A stretch of DNA of 64,000 bases. It comes from Verrucomicrobiales bacterium. Lineage in GTDB: Bacteria; Verrucomicrobiota; Verrucomicrobiia; Limisphaerales; J093. Position 1 is the first letter of the stretch. Each line of letters starts with the position of its first letter. Where the stretch lies: the NCBI GenBank assembly GCA_024233215.1, contig JACKPW010000019.1, positions 79,289 to 143,288 of the forward strand. The letters are read 5' to 3'. Below, in pieces: positions 27,216 through 35,498 of the stretch. The notes below the pieces were generated by a model. That model was given only the letters and a program-made list of their open reading frames with translations, did no database searches and was not told where the DNA came from. The translations under genes and the position numbers were made by a program.

Positions 27216-27283
27216 CGACGGGTTCATGGGGGAAACACCGGATGGAGTAAAGGCGGAACGCTGCTCAACCGCAACGATTCCGC

Positions 27284-27307
27284 AGAGAACCACGGATCAG
27301 CACCGAT
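27284..27307 (-). repeat. dispersed repeat of type ATCCGTGNTSATCCGTGGTTCTC, inverted copy
   Basis: Read on the minus strand it is GCTGATCCGTGGTTCTC, matching the copy at 48202-48230 and more loosely the one at 17501-17534. It lies in the 202-bp gap between the divergent GDPD and Gfo/Idh genes. Confidence 0.5.
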
Positions 27308-27417
27308 GGGAGGGCATCTCGAAGGCAGGCAGGTTCCGGCCTCCGTCACCACCGGGTAACTCGCAGCACCTCGCAGCATGCTTGTCAGCCACCGGCTCCC
27401 GTTCTACTCTTGGGGCC

Positions 27418-28752
27418 ATGAGCAACTCGATTCGCTTCAGTCGTCGACGCTTCCTGGGCCAAATCGGAACCGCGGCCGCGGTCGCCCCGTTCTTCACCCG
27501 CCACCTGCTGTCCGCGCCCCCGAGCGGGATCGTGCGTCACGCCAGCTTTGGTGCCGCCGGCATGGCCGGGGCGGACATCGGGGAGCTGACCAGCAACAAG
27601 TTTGTCAAGCTGGTCGCCGTTGCGGATGTCGATCTGAATCGCACCGCGGACATTCGGAAGAACTTCCCGGACACAAGGATTTATCAGGACTGGCGCGAAC
27701 TCCTCGACAAGGAGGCGAAGAACCTCGATTCCGTGAACGTCTCAACCCCCGACCACATGCACGCCCCCATCGGCATGTCGGCCCTGCAGCTGGGCAAGGC
27801 GGTATACGGACAGAAACCCCTGACCCACGACATTTACGAGACCCGTCGGCTGACCGAAATGGCCCGCGAGAAGAAGGTGCCCACGCAGATGGGCATCCAG
27901 ATTCACTCCACTCGCGAATACCGGCTGGCGGTGAAACTGATTCAGGACGGCATCATCGGCAAGGTGAAGCGCGTCCACACGTTCAGCAACAAGAAGTGGG
28001 GCGACAACTCGCCGCGTCCGGACCGCAGCGACCCGGTGCCCACCGGCTTCGACTGGAACCTCTGGCTCGGGGTGATGGCGGACCGTCCGTTCATCGGCGG
28101 TGGCTACTATCATCCGTCGAACTGGCGCAAGCGGCTCGATTTCGGCACCGGCACGTTTGGGGACATGGGCTGCCACATCTATGATCCCGTGTTCAAGGCC
28201 CTGGCCCTGACCGCCCCGTTGTCCGTTCGGTCCGAAGGCCCCACCCCGGGCGAATACAACTGGGGCATCAACGCGATCATCCATTACACCTTCCCCGGCA
28301 CCGCCTACACGGCGGGCGACACCGTGCAGGTGACCTGGTATGACGGCGACGCCCGTCCCCCGGAGGAGGTGAAGGCGCTGCTCGAAGGTGACGATGTCCC
28401 CGGACAGGGCTCCATCCTCATCGGCACCAAGGGCGTGATGCTGCTTCCGCATATTGCGAGTCCGCAGCTCTATCCGGATGCCCAATACCGTGACTTCAAG
28501 GCGCCTGAGGTCGAGACCGCCAATCACTGGACACAGTTCGCCGAGGCGGTCCGGGACAACGGAAAGCCCTGGGCAAACTGGGACTACGCCGGCCCCCTCA
28601 CCGAAGCGGTGCTGCTGGGTGGCGTGGCGACCCGGTTCCCCAACATCACGCTGGATTGGGACGCCCCCAACCTGCGCTTCCCCAACGTGGTGGATGCCAA
28701 TGCCTTTGTGAAGCGGCGTTACCGCGCCGGCTGGGAAGTCAAGGGGCTCTGA
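27418..28752 (+). CDS. Tat-exported Gfo/Idh/MocA family oxidoreductase
   Basis: This 444-residue NAD(P)-dependent sugar or polyol dehydrogenase-type protein has a twin-arginine signal (RFSRRRFLGQIGTAAAVAPF) and is likely to fold with cofactor before export. The Rossmann half has a reduced glycine loop (ASFGAAGMAGADIG), LVAVADVD at the end of strand 2 and VSTPDHMHAPI. The active-site motif reads GQKPLTHD, where the family norm is EKP. The C-terminal half has GGGYYHPSNWRKRLDFGTGT and DMGCHIYDPVFKAL. The start at 27418 is set by the Tat motif; the frame extends upstream to 27031, but that part is antisense to the GDPD gene. A hairpin at 28762 follows the stop. Confidence 0.9.
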   Translation: MSNSIRFSRRRFLGQIGTAAAVAPFFTRHLLSAPPSGIVRHASFGAAGMAGADIGELTSNKFVKLVAVADVDLNRTADIRKNFPDTRIYQDWRELLDKEAKNLDSVNVSTPDHMHAPIGMSALQLGKAVYGQKPLTHDIYETRRLTEMAREKKVPTQMGIQIHSTREYRLAVKLIQDGIIGKVKRVHTFSNKKWGDNSPRPDRSDPVPTGFDWNLWLGVMADRPFIGGGYYHPSNWRKRLDFGTGTFGDMGCHIYDPVFKALALTAPLSVRSEGPTPGEYNWGINAIIHYTFPGTAYTAGDTVQVTWYDGDARPPEEVKALLEGDDVPGQGSILIGTKGVMLLPHIASPQLYPDAQYRDFKAPEVETANHWTQFAEAVRDNGKPWANWDYAGPLTEAVLLGGVATRFPNITLDWDAPNLRFPNVVDANAFVKRRYRAGWEVKGL

Positions 28753-28761
28753 GATTGCACA

Positions 28762-28797
28762 GGACGGGGGGAGTCGGCCTCCCCCGGCGGCCCGTCC
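28762..28797 (+). terminator. GC-rich hairpin downstream of Gfo/Idh gene
   Basis: GGACGGGGGGAG pairs with CTCCCCC and CCCGTCC across a short loop and bulge, starting 9 bp after the stop codon. No T-run follows, so termination strength is uncertain; it may be an mRNA 3-prime stabiliser. Confidence 0.45.
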
Positions 28798-28804
28798 GTG
28801 TTAC

Positions 28805-28855
28805 GCCAGGTCTTGGGAGTGCGGTGAAAAGCGGCAGCCTTCACCGCTTTTGGTG
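28805..28855 (+). repeat. REP-like hairpin repeat (GCGGTGAAAAGC type), copy 1
   Basis: The core GAGTGCGGTGAAAAGC-GGCAGCC-TTCACCGC forms a stem (GCGGTGAA/TTCACCGC). The same sequence, preceded by CGCCAGGTC, recurs in inverted orientation at 54992-55044. It is intergenic here, between the Gfo/Idh and DUF1552 genes. Confidence 0.6.
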
Positions 28856-29037
28856 ACTGTTCACTCCCGGCTGTGGCTTCAAGACCCAGAACGGGGATTG
28901 ACACCCCAGGCCCTCCACAACGCCTCGCGGGGTCGGATCCCATGGCGATGGGTCCAGTGCAGGCAGGATCGACATTTGCCATCCGATGCCAGAGGGCTTA
29001 CTTGTAGCCTCGATTAGCGACCCGGCTGAGCATTGAC

Positions 29038-30381
29038 ATGACAACTCGCATTCCTCGACGCACGTTCCTCCGCGGCCTGGGTGCCTCCGTGGCGCTCCCC
29101 TGGCTGGAAGGCATGACGCCGCCTGCCCGTGCCGCTTCGGGCGGCGTGGCGAACACCGCCCCGCGACGCATGGCTTACGTCTTCATCCCCAACGGAGCCA
29201 ACATGAGCGAGTGGACGCCCCAGGCGGAGGGTGCTGACTTTGAGTTGCCCTACATCCTCGAACCGCTGGAACCGGTCCGGAAAGACCTGCTGGTGCTCAG
29301 CGGGCTGGCCCATGACAAGGCCAAGCCGAACGGCGACGGTGCGGGCGATCATGCCCGGTCCTGCGCCACCTTTCTGACCGCCGCCCAGGCCCGCAAGACG
29401 GATGGTGCCGACATCGCCGTGGGGGTGTCGGTGGATCAGGTGGCGGCCCAGCAGGTGGGAAATCGCACCCGCTTCGCCTCGCTGGAACTGGGTTGCGACC
29501 GGTCGAAACTCTCGGGGAACTGCGATTCCGGCTACAGTTGTGCCTACTCCTTCAACATCTCCTGGAAGACCCCCTCGATGCCGATGCCGCCCGAGGTCGA
29601 TCCCCGGCTGGTCTTCGAGCGGTTGTTTAGTTCCGGGGAGGCCGCGGCAGACGCGGAAACCGTGGCCCGGCGTCGCACCCAGCGCCGGAGCATCCTGGAC
29701 TTTGTGATGGAAGACGCGCGACAACTGCAGGGTCGCCTGGGCACCACCGACCGCCGCAAGCTCGAGGAGTATCTCACCGCCGTCCGCGAACTGGAGCAGC
29801 GGGTGGATCGTGGCATGGAGTTCGCGGGCAACCTGCCCGACGCCTCGAAACCCACGGGAATTCCCGATTCGTATCAGGAACACATCCGGCTGATGTTCGA
29901 CCTGATGGCGCTGGCATTCCAGACGGACACAACGCGCATCGGCACGTTTGTGCTGGCGCACGACGGCAGCAACCGGCCCTACCCCTGGCTGGGAGTTCCA
30001 GAGGGACACCATGACCTCTCCCATCACGGCGGGGACGCGGCGAAACAGGAGAAGATCGCCCGGATCAACCGCTTTCACCTGGAGCAATTCGCGGGCTTCG
30101 TCAGCCGCCTCAAGGGCATCAAGGAGGGGGAAGGCAGCCTGCTGGACAACTGCATGATCGTCTACGGCGGCGCCATCAGCGATGGCAACCGCCACAACCA
30201 CAATGAACTGCCCGTACTCCTGGCGGGGGGCGGCCGGGGCACCCTCCAACCGGGCCGGCATATCCGGTACCCCAAGGACACCCCCATGGCGAATCTCTTT
30301 CTGAGCCTGCTGGACCCCATGGGGGTCAGACTGGACCGGTTCGGGGACAGCACCGGCAGGCTGCCGCAACTGACCACGTAG
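29038..30381 (+). CDS. Tat-exported DUF1552 family protein
   Basis: This 447-residue protein matches the DUF1552 family, found mainly in Planctomycetota, Verrucomicrobiota and Acidobacteriota. It starts with a twin-arginine signal (PRRTFLRGLGASVALP). Recognisable segments are RRMAYVFIPNGANMSEW, DLLVLSGLAHDKA, DHARSCATFLTA, SLELGCD, GYSCAYSFNISWKTPS, DRRKLEEYLTAVRELEQRV, HHDLSHHG and YGGAISDGNRHNHNELPVLL, in which a His/Asp pattern recalls metal-dependent alkaline-phosphatase-like proteins. Function is unestablished. These genes usually follow a large DUF1592/1588-type cytochrome gene, but none is adjacent here. Confidence 0.9.
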   Translation: MTTRIPRRTFLRGLGASVALPWLEGMTPPARAASGGVANTAPRRMAYVFIPNGANMSEWTPQAEGADFELPYILEPLEPVRKDLLVLSGLAHDKAKPNGDGAGDHARSCATFLTAAQARKTDGADIAVGVSVDQVAAQQVGNRTRFASLELGCDRSKLSGNCDSGYSCAYSFNISWKTPSMPMPPEVDPRLVFERLFSSGEAAADAETVARRRTQRRSILDFVMEDARQLQGRLGTTDRRKLEEYLTAVRELEQRVDRGMEFAGNLPDASKPTGIPDSYQEHIRLMFDLMALAFQTDTTRIGTFVLAHDGSNRPYPWLGVPEGHHDLSHHGGDAAKQEKIARINRFHLEQFAGFVSRLKGIKEGEGSLLDNCMIVYGGAISDGNRHNHNELPVLLAGGGRGTLQPGRHIRYPKDTPMANLFLSLLDPMGVRLDRFGDSTGRLPQLTT

Positions 30382-30393
30382 ACCCAAAGGGAG

Positions 30394-31143
30394 TCAGGCC
30401 CGGAGCCCGTGGGGGTGGGCGTGAAAGAGACTGTGCGGTTTCTCCAGACCGTGCCGCAACATCAAGGGTTCGTCCCCCAGGATCGCAATCGATCCCCCAT
30501 CCGCCACCAGGCGTCCCTCGTCGAGCACCAACACCCGCCCGCACAAGGCGAGGATCATCTCGAGATCGTGGCTGGCAATGAGCTTCGTGGCCGGAAGCCG
30601 CCGGCAAAGAGCGATGAACTCCCGGCGACCACGCGGATCGAAGTTCGCCGTCGGTTCGTCAAACAACAGCACCTCCGGCCGGCACGCCAGCACCCCTGCC
30701 AGCGCCACCCGCTTCTTCTCCCCCAGGCTGAGGTGGTGCGGCACGCGTGAACCAAAACCGCCCAGTTCCACCTCCGCCAACGAGTCCTCGATGCGCCGCG
30801 TAACCTCCGCCTCCGCCAGGGCAAGTTGCCGGGGACCGAAGGCGACATCTTCCGCTACCGTGGTGGAGAAGAGCTGGTCGTCCGGATCCTGAAACAACAG
30901 CCCGACCCGACGGCGAATCTCCGGCAGGCTGGAGGGCTGAACCTCCAGGCCATTGATGGTAATCCGGCCATCGGCGTGCGGTTGACCGAGCAGTCCGTTC
31001 AGATGCAACAACAGGGTGGACTTGCCCGCACCGTTCGGCCCGATCAGGCCGACGGTTTCGCCCCTGGGGATGGCAAATGAAATCCCGCGCAGCGCCTGCC
31101 GTCCGTCAGGATAGCTGTAATTAAGGTTCTCGACCCGGATCAC
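30394..31143 (-). CDS. energy-coupling-factor (CbiO-type) ABC transporter ATP-binding protein
   Basis: This ATPase resembles CbiO/EcfA, which powers cobalt, nickel or vitamin uptake. The order is VIRVENLNYSYPDG, Walker A GPNGAGKST, the Q-loop LLFQDPDDQLFSTTVAEDVAFGP (the DPDDQ form is typical of ECF ATPases), signature LSLGEKKR, Walker B EVLLFDEPTANFDP and the H-loop IASHDLEMIL. A GTG at 31143 starts the conserved part (249 residues). The frame continues to an ATG at 31296, but those 51 residues have no family content. No EcfT (CbiQ) or S-component gene lies beside it. It may pair with components elsewhere or serve the HupE locus near 52 kb; that is speculation. Confidence 0.88.
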   Translation of the reverse strand: MIRVENLNYSYPDGRQALRGISFAIPRGETVGLIGPNGAGKSTLLLHLNGLLGQPHADGRITINGLEVQPSSLPEIRRRVGLLFQDPDDQLFSTTVAEDVAFGPRQLALAEAEVTRRIEDSLAEVELGGFGSRVPHHLSLGEKKRVALAGVLACRPEVLLFDEPTANFDPRGRREFIALCRRLPATKLIASHDLEMILALCGRVLVLDEGRLVADGGSIAILGDEPLMLRHGLEKPHSLFHAHPHGLRA

Positions 31144-31362
31144 GCGACCGGATGATGGCGGCGAACGGCGCTGTCGGAAAGGCGATTTCAGACGTTCGAC
31201 TCCGGTGGCATGACCCGACCCACAAGCGGACAGCCCATCGCCGCCCGAAATGCCTGACGCACATCCCGACACGCAAGGATGGTTCAGCAAGCTCATGGCT
31301 CATGACGGTGTTGACGCTCACCGCGAAACGACAGGCCACCTTTCCCAAGGAAACTTCTGAGG

Positions 31363-33033
31363 TCAACCCTCCCGGGCGGACTTCCAGGTCCGGTAGGAAC
31401 CCGTGAGGTTGCGGGTGCGGTAACCGCGCTGATTCAGGAACCGGCACGCGAAATAGGAACGCTGACCGCTCTGGCAATGCACAATGATCTCCTTGTCGGA
31501 CGGCACCTCCCCCACCCTCGCCCGCAGTTCCGGCAGCGGAATGTGCAGCGAACCGGGAATCGCCCCACTCTGAAATTCCTCAACACTCCGGACATCAAGC
31601 AGCAGTTGCCGCGCCGGATCCAGTCGCGCAATCTCGTCCCATTGCGCGGTCCGGACCAGGCCCCGACGCACGTTCTGCGCCGCCATCCCGGCGAGATTCA
31701 CCGGATCCTTGGCCGAGCCAAACGGCGGGGCATAGGCCAGTTCAAGGTCCGCCAGATCGTCCATGGTCATCCCCGCCTTGAGCGCGGTCGCAAAGACGTC
31801 GAGCCGCTTGTCCACCCCGTCCCGACCCACCGCCTGAACCCCGAGCAACCTGCCGCTATCGGGAGCGTAAAGAACCTTGAGGGCAATGGGCTGGGCGCCG
31901 GGATAATAGCCGGCGTGCGAGGACGGATGCAGGTGCAGCGTTTCAAAGGCCATCCCCGCACGAGCCAGCGTCTTGGCATTGGCTCCCGTCGCCCCCGCCG
32001 TGAGGCCGAACAAACGGACGACCCCAGTCCCCAAGGTCCCGGCATAGGTGGCCGGCTGGCCCAGGAGGTTGTCCGCCACCAGCCGGCCCTGTCGGTTCGC
32101 CGGACCGGCCAGCGGCACCAGGGACCAGCCGCCGGTGACAAAGTCCCGCACCTCGATCGCATCCCCCACCGCCCAGATGTGCGGGTCGTTCGTTTGCAGG
32201 GATTCATTGACCCGGATTCCGCCGCGTTCGCCGATCTCGAGTCCCGCCGCACGGGCCAGTTCCACTTCGGGCTTCACCCCAAGTCCGAGGATGACGATGT
32301 CCGCCGGGAGGCGATGACCGCTCCGCAACACCACGGTGGAAGCCGCGGCGGTCTCGGTGGAGGCCGGCGGCTCGAACGCGGCCACAGGATCGTTCAGGTG
32401 CAGGTCAACCCCGTTGCCGCGCAGTTCCTGGTGCAACCAGGCCGCCATCTCGGGATCGAGCATCGCCATGACCTGGGGCATGGCCTCGACCACGCTGACT
32501 TCCAGCCCGCGGTGCCGCAATTGCTCCGCCATTTCCAGGCCGATGTAGCCCCCGCCCGCCACCACCGCCCGGCGGGCTCCGGTGGTTTCGATCCATGCCA
32601 TGATGCGGTCCGCATCCGGCACGTTCCGCACGGAGAAATGACCGGCCCGTTCGATGCCCGGGATGCGCGGGATGAGCGGGGATGCTCCCGGCGAGAGGAT
32701 CAGTTCATCATAGGCCTCCTCGTACTCGGCACCGGTGTCCTCGGCGCGCGCCGTGACGATGCGCCGTTCGCGGTCGATGCGAAGCACCTCCGTCCTCACC
32801 CGGACATCGAGATCGAACCGGGCCTTGAGGCTGGCCGGCGTCTGGAGCAGGAGTTCCTCGCGCTCCGGAATCTCGCCACCGACGTGATAAGGGAGTCCGC
32901 AGTTGGCGAAGGAGACGTGGGGGCCGCGCTCGAAGACGATGATCCTGGCTTCCTCGGACAACCGCCGGGCCCGGGCTGCGGCGCTCGCGCCACCGGCCAC
33001 TCCCCCCACAATCAAAATGCGTTTTGCTGACAT
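31363..33033 (-). CDS. CoA-disulfide reductase-like FAD/NAD(P) oxidoreductase fused to rhodanese domain
   Basis: This 556-residue fusion has a pyridine-nucleotide-disulfide oxidoreductase with an FAD motif (ILIVGGVAGGASAAARARRL), the single redox cysteine of the CoA-disulfide reductase/NADH oxidase class (SFANCGLPYH, Cys45), an NAD motif (AVVAGGGYIGLEMAEQL) and a second FAD contact (IWAVGDAIEV). A rhodanese domain of about 100 residues follows, with active-site loop VHCQSGQRSY and catalytic Cys520. Such proteins reduce CoA disulfide, CoA persulfide or polysulfide. The ATG at 33033 lies 2 nt after the stop of the zinc-finger gene upstream, so translation is probably coupled. That pairing suggests redox or sulfane-sulfur control. 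Confidence 0.92.
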   Translation of the reverse strand: MSAKRILIVGGVAGGASAAARARRLSEEARIIVFERGPHVSFANCGLPYHVGGEIPEREELLLQTPASLKARFDLDVRVRTEVLRIDRERRIVTARAEDTGAEYEEAYDELILSPGASPLIPRIPGIERAGHFSVRNVPDADRIMAWIETTGARRAVVAGGGYIGLEMAEQLRHRGLEVSVVEAMPQVMAMLDPEMAAWLHQELRGNGVDLHLNDPVAAFEPPASTETAAASTVVLRSGHRLPADIVILGLGVKPEVELARAAGLEIGERGGIRVNESLQTNDPHIWAVGDAIEVRDFVTGGWSLVPLAGPANRQGRLVADNLLGQPATYAGTLGTGVVRLFGLTAGATGANAKTLARAGMAFETLHLHPSSHAGYYPGAQPIALKVLYAPDSGRLLGVQAVGRDGVDKRLDVFATALKAGMTMDDLADLELAYAPPFGSAKDPVNLAGMAAQNVRRGLVRTAQWDEIARLDPARQLLLDVRSVEEFQSGAIPGSLHIPLPELRARVGEVPSDKEIIVHCQSGQRSYFACRFLNQRGYRTRNLTGSYRTWKSAREG

Positions 33034-33035
33034 GC

Positions 33036-33287
33036 TCAACCGTTCTTCGCGGGATGTGTTTCCTTCCATCGGATCCTCAATTCCTCGTGGAGCCGCGTCT
33101 GGAAGGCGTCGGGCAATGCCCGTTCACGGCCTTCGCAATACACGCGGATCGTCTTGCGCAGGTTGTCCACCACGACCTGGCAGGCCGTGCATCCGCCCAT
33201 GTGCCGCTCGAACTCCTCGCAGAGGGAAGGGTCCACGGTCCCATCCACGTAGTCTCCGAGCAAAGCCAGCAGGTCCTTGCATTTCAT
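33036..33287 (-). CDS. small zinc-finger anti-sigma-factor-like protein (zf-HC2)
   Basis: This 83-residue protein from the ATG at 33287 carries the zinc-binding anti-sigma signature: Cys3, then His29-x3-Cys33-x2-Cys36 in EFERHMGGCTACQ. The N-terminal helix KDLLALLGDYVDG is the usual start of ZAS domains. In RsrA-like proteins these ligands sense thiol oxidation and release a sigma factor. No transmembrane segment is present and no ECF sigma gene is adjacent: the gene upstream on this strand encodes a CAP protein. The stop codon is 2 nt before the start of the disulfide reductase/rhodanese gene, so the two form a bicistron. Confidence 0.8.
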   Translation of the reverse strand: MKCKDLLALLGDYVDGTVDPSLCEEFERHMGGCTACQVVVDNLRKTIRVYCEGRERALPDAFQTRLHEELRIRWKETHPAKNG

Positions 33288-33335
33288 TGCGTTCACCTTT
33301 CCCACCAAGAGCCGCGAGCAGTCGGATGGTTACGA

Positions 33336-35444
33336 CTAAGGCACTCGCACCCGCAGGAAACCCGCGCCACCGCTGGCCGGGGCGGAAACCTGGTAGCGGA
33401 GACCGCTCTCGAGAGTGGTCACGATGGCCTGGCCGTCCGTTGCCCACGCCCCCCCGGCAGAAGACGCCCGTTCCACGAGGATCGTGGCCCCGGGCTGGCT
33501 CCGGCTCAACCGGATCGTGGCCTTGAACGTGCCTGCCGCCACACTCGGAACGCCGTCGAAGCTGACCGACAACGGCGCCTCACCCGCCGCGGTCACCAAC
33601 CGGGCCGGTCCCCACTCCAGGGGATACTCCCCAAACAGGAGCCCCCGGGCCGCCAGCGCGTAGGAGCCGGCGACGGGCGGGGTGAACACCACCCCGGTGC
33701 TGGCGTCGGTTTCGTGGGAAATGACCTCACCCAGCAACTGGACGTTCTCGAACGCCACATCCTCGATGTAGAAACCAATCCCATTGTGCCAGGTGAGGTC
33801 GGGATTCCACGGATAATAGCTGTGTCCATTGCCCGCAATGTAATGGTAGACGAACCGCACCCGGATCAGGCGCCCCTCATACGCGGCCAGCGACACAGTC
33901 ACCGGGTTAAACCAGAGATCCCCCCAGAAATCGTTCTCCTCGTCATACCATCCCGTGCGGCGGTACAGCGTTTCCCAGGACGTGCCGTCATCCAAGGACA
34001 CCTGAACCTGCCCCTCCTGCCATTCGGTCGCGTTGCTGACGCGGCATTCGAAGTTGAGTGCGGCTCCCGCACCGGGCAGAAGGGTCCCGGAATGCGTCAG
34101 ATACTCGTCCCCCGGCACCGGCGCCACATGCGTCAGCAGGTAACACTTCGAATACTGAAACTTGGGCTTCTGGGCGCGGGGATCGTAGCCGGGCGTGATG
34201 TCCGCCACGAACGGCCCCAGATCCGTGTCCGCCCCCTCCACCGCGGTAAGCAAACTCGCCGCGCCCTCGATCCACTCGAAGGTTGTCACGTCACCGAGGG
34301 GGCTAAGACCGTAGGTCGTGGGCGACCCCACCGGCACCGAGTCCGGTCCGGCCAACTCCGCCGCCGCGGCATCCGGCCCGGGCACATAGGGATCAAACAC
34401 CTTCACCTGGTAGCTGAAACTGCGCGGGCTGCCGGCGATCACCACGTTCGACACGGTCACGGAGTAGACGGTGTCGGAAGCAGGCTGCGGCCAGCTGTAG
34501 CCCGCTGATGGATCCAGCGAGGCCAGGTACCAGACGATGCTGTTTTCGCCCTGATAGTAGGCCAGCGGTTCCACCACGATGGACTGCGGCACACCGCCGA
34601 GCGTCACCGTCACGGAAGCGGACTCGAAATCCGCCTCCGGATAGCTCAGGGACCAACGAACCGGCATGACCGAATAGGGCACGTATCCGGGCGGCGGCCA
34701 GGCAACAAACTCGTCCCGCACGGCCGGCCGCGGATCCCACAGCCCGTCCCCAATCACGTAGACCGCGTTTGCCCTGGCATAGGATTCAACCCCGCTCACA
34801 TCCGGCACGTCGCCGGTCGCCAGCGACTCCTGCTGTGGGACGATCAACCACCGCCGGTGCCCCACCGCGCGGTTGTTAATCCCCCAGTCCGCCATGTAGC
34901 CGTCGATCGCCTCAGGGCCCGCGGCCCCGATGGCCAGGTTCGACTTCCCCGCCGCCGCGTCCCCTTCCGCCGTGTAGCAGATCGCATCGTCCGGCAGATC
35001 GTGGGCAATGATGGAGTTCCGCGACATGATGAACGCGGTGGACTGGACCTCCGCGTGGTGCGTGCTGTCCAGCGTCACGTCTGCCGGCACACCCACCAGC
35101 GCGCGGTAGTAGTTCACGCGTCGGATCACCGCCGCCTGGTAATCCAGCGCCGTCGTCCCTGGATCGCACGAGTTGATATCCCCCGTCCAGCCCATGTCGT
35201 GGCCCTCGCTCGCGCCATACACTGCCAGATGAAACCGCCGGACCGCTTCACGATCGGTGATGTCCACCGCCATGGCCGGCTCGCCGGTGCCATGAAGGGC
35301 ACGCGCGGAGGACATCGCCGTGGGCGGCAGGGAAGTCAGCGTCGGCGCCGGGCCAAGTTCGGCGGGCCGGGGAAGAGCGGGTTCCCCGCGGCAGCAGGCG
35401 GACGCGAGACTGAGAACGACGAGGGTGTGATGGCTGACTGGCAT
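33336..35444 (-). CDS. exported CAP (SCP/PR-1) domain protein with C-terminal beta domains
   Basis: This 702-residue secreted protein has a signal region (HHTLVVLSLASACC). A CAP-like domain covers about 85-300: VIRRVNYYRALVGVP, HAEVQSTAFIMSRN, IAHDLP, GYMADWGINNRAVGHRRWLI, where the two His residues and Glu of the CAP cavity are plausible, and YSVMPVRWSLSYP. A beta-sandwich section follows, including a jelly-roll-like stretch (NFECRVSNATEWQEGQVQVS; YEGRLIRVRFVYH). The protein ends with a short module (ATILVERASSAGGAW to GGAGFLRVRVP) typical of exported proteins here. The CAP family role outside eukaryotes is poorly defined; adhesion or lipid/peptide binding are possible. It lies 48 bp upstream of the zinc-finger gene, same strand. 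Confidence 0.82.
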   Translation of the reverse strand: MPVSHHTLVVLSLASACCRGEPALPRPAELGPAPTLTSLPPTAMSSARALHGTGEPAMAVDITDREAVRRFHLAVYGASEGHDMGWTGDINSCDPGTTALDYQAAVIRRVNYYRALVGVPADVTLDSTHHAEVQSTAFIMSRNSIIAHDLPDDAICYTAEGDAAAGKSNLAIGAAGPEAIDGYMADWGINNRAVGHRRWLIVPQQESLATGDVPDVSGVESYARANAVYVIGDGLWDPRPAVRDEFVAWPPPGYVPYSVMPVRWSLSYPEADFESASVTVTLGGVPQSIVVEPLAYYQGENSIVWYLASLDPSAGYSWPQPASDTVYSVTVSNVVIAGSPRSFSYQVKVFDPYVPGPDAAAAELAGPDSVPVGSPTTYGLSPLGDVTTFEWIEGAASLLTAVEGADTDLGPFVADITPGYDPRAQKPKFQYSKCYLLTHVAPVPGDEYLTHSGTLLPGAGAALNFECRVSNATEWQEGQVQVSLDDGTSWETLYRRTGWYDEENDFWGDLWFNPVTVSLAAYEGRLIRVRFVYHYIAGNGHSYYPWNPDLTWHNGIGFYIEDVAFENVQLLGEVISHETDASTGVVFTPPVAGSYALAARGLLFGEYPLEWGPARLVTAAGEAPLSVSFDGVPSVAAGTFKATIRLSRSQPGATILVERASSAGGAWATDGQAIVTTLESGLRYQVSAPASGGAGFLRVRVP

Positions 35445-35498
35445 GAGTGTGGCAATGCAGGTGGCGTGGGTGGGTGAAGGGGCCGGCGATGGGAAGGG

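Noticed and set aside
31477..33030. 517-codon plus-strand frame opposite the disulfide reductase
   Set aside because: Gln/His/Arg-rich shadow peptide; the minus-strand gene has intact FAD, NAD and rhodanese motifs.
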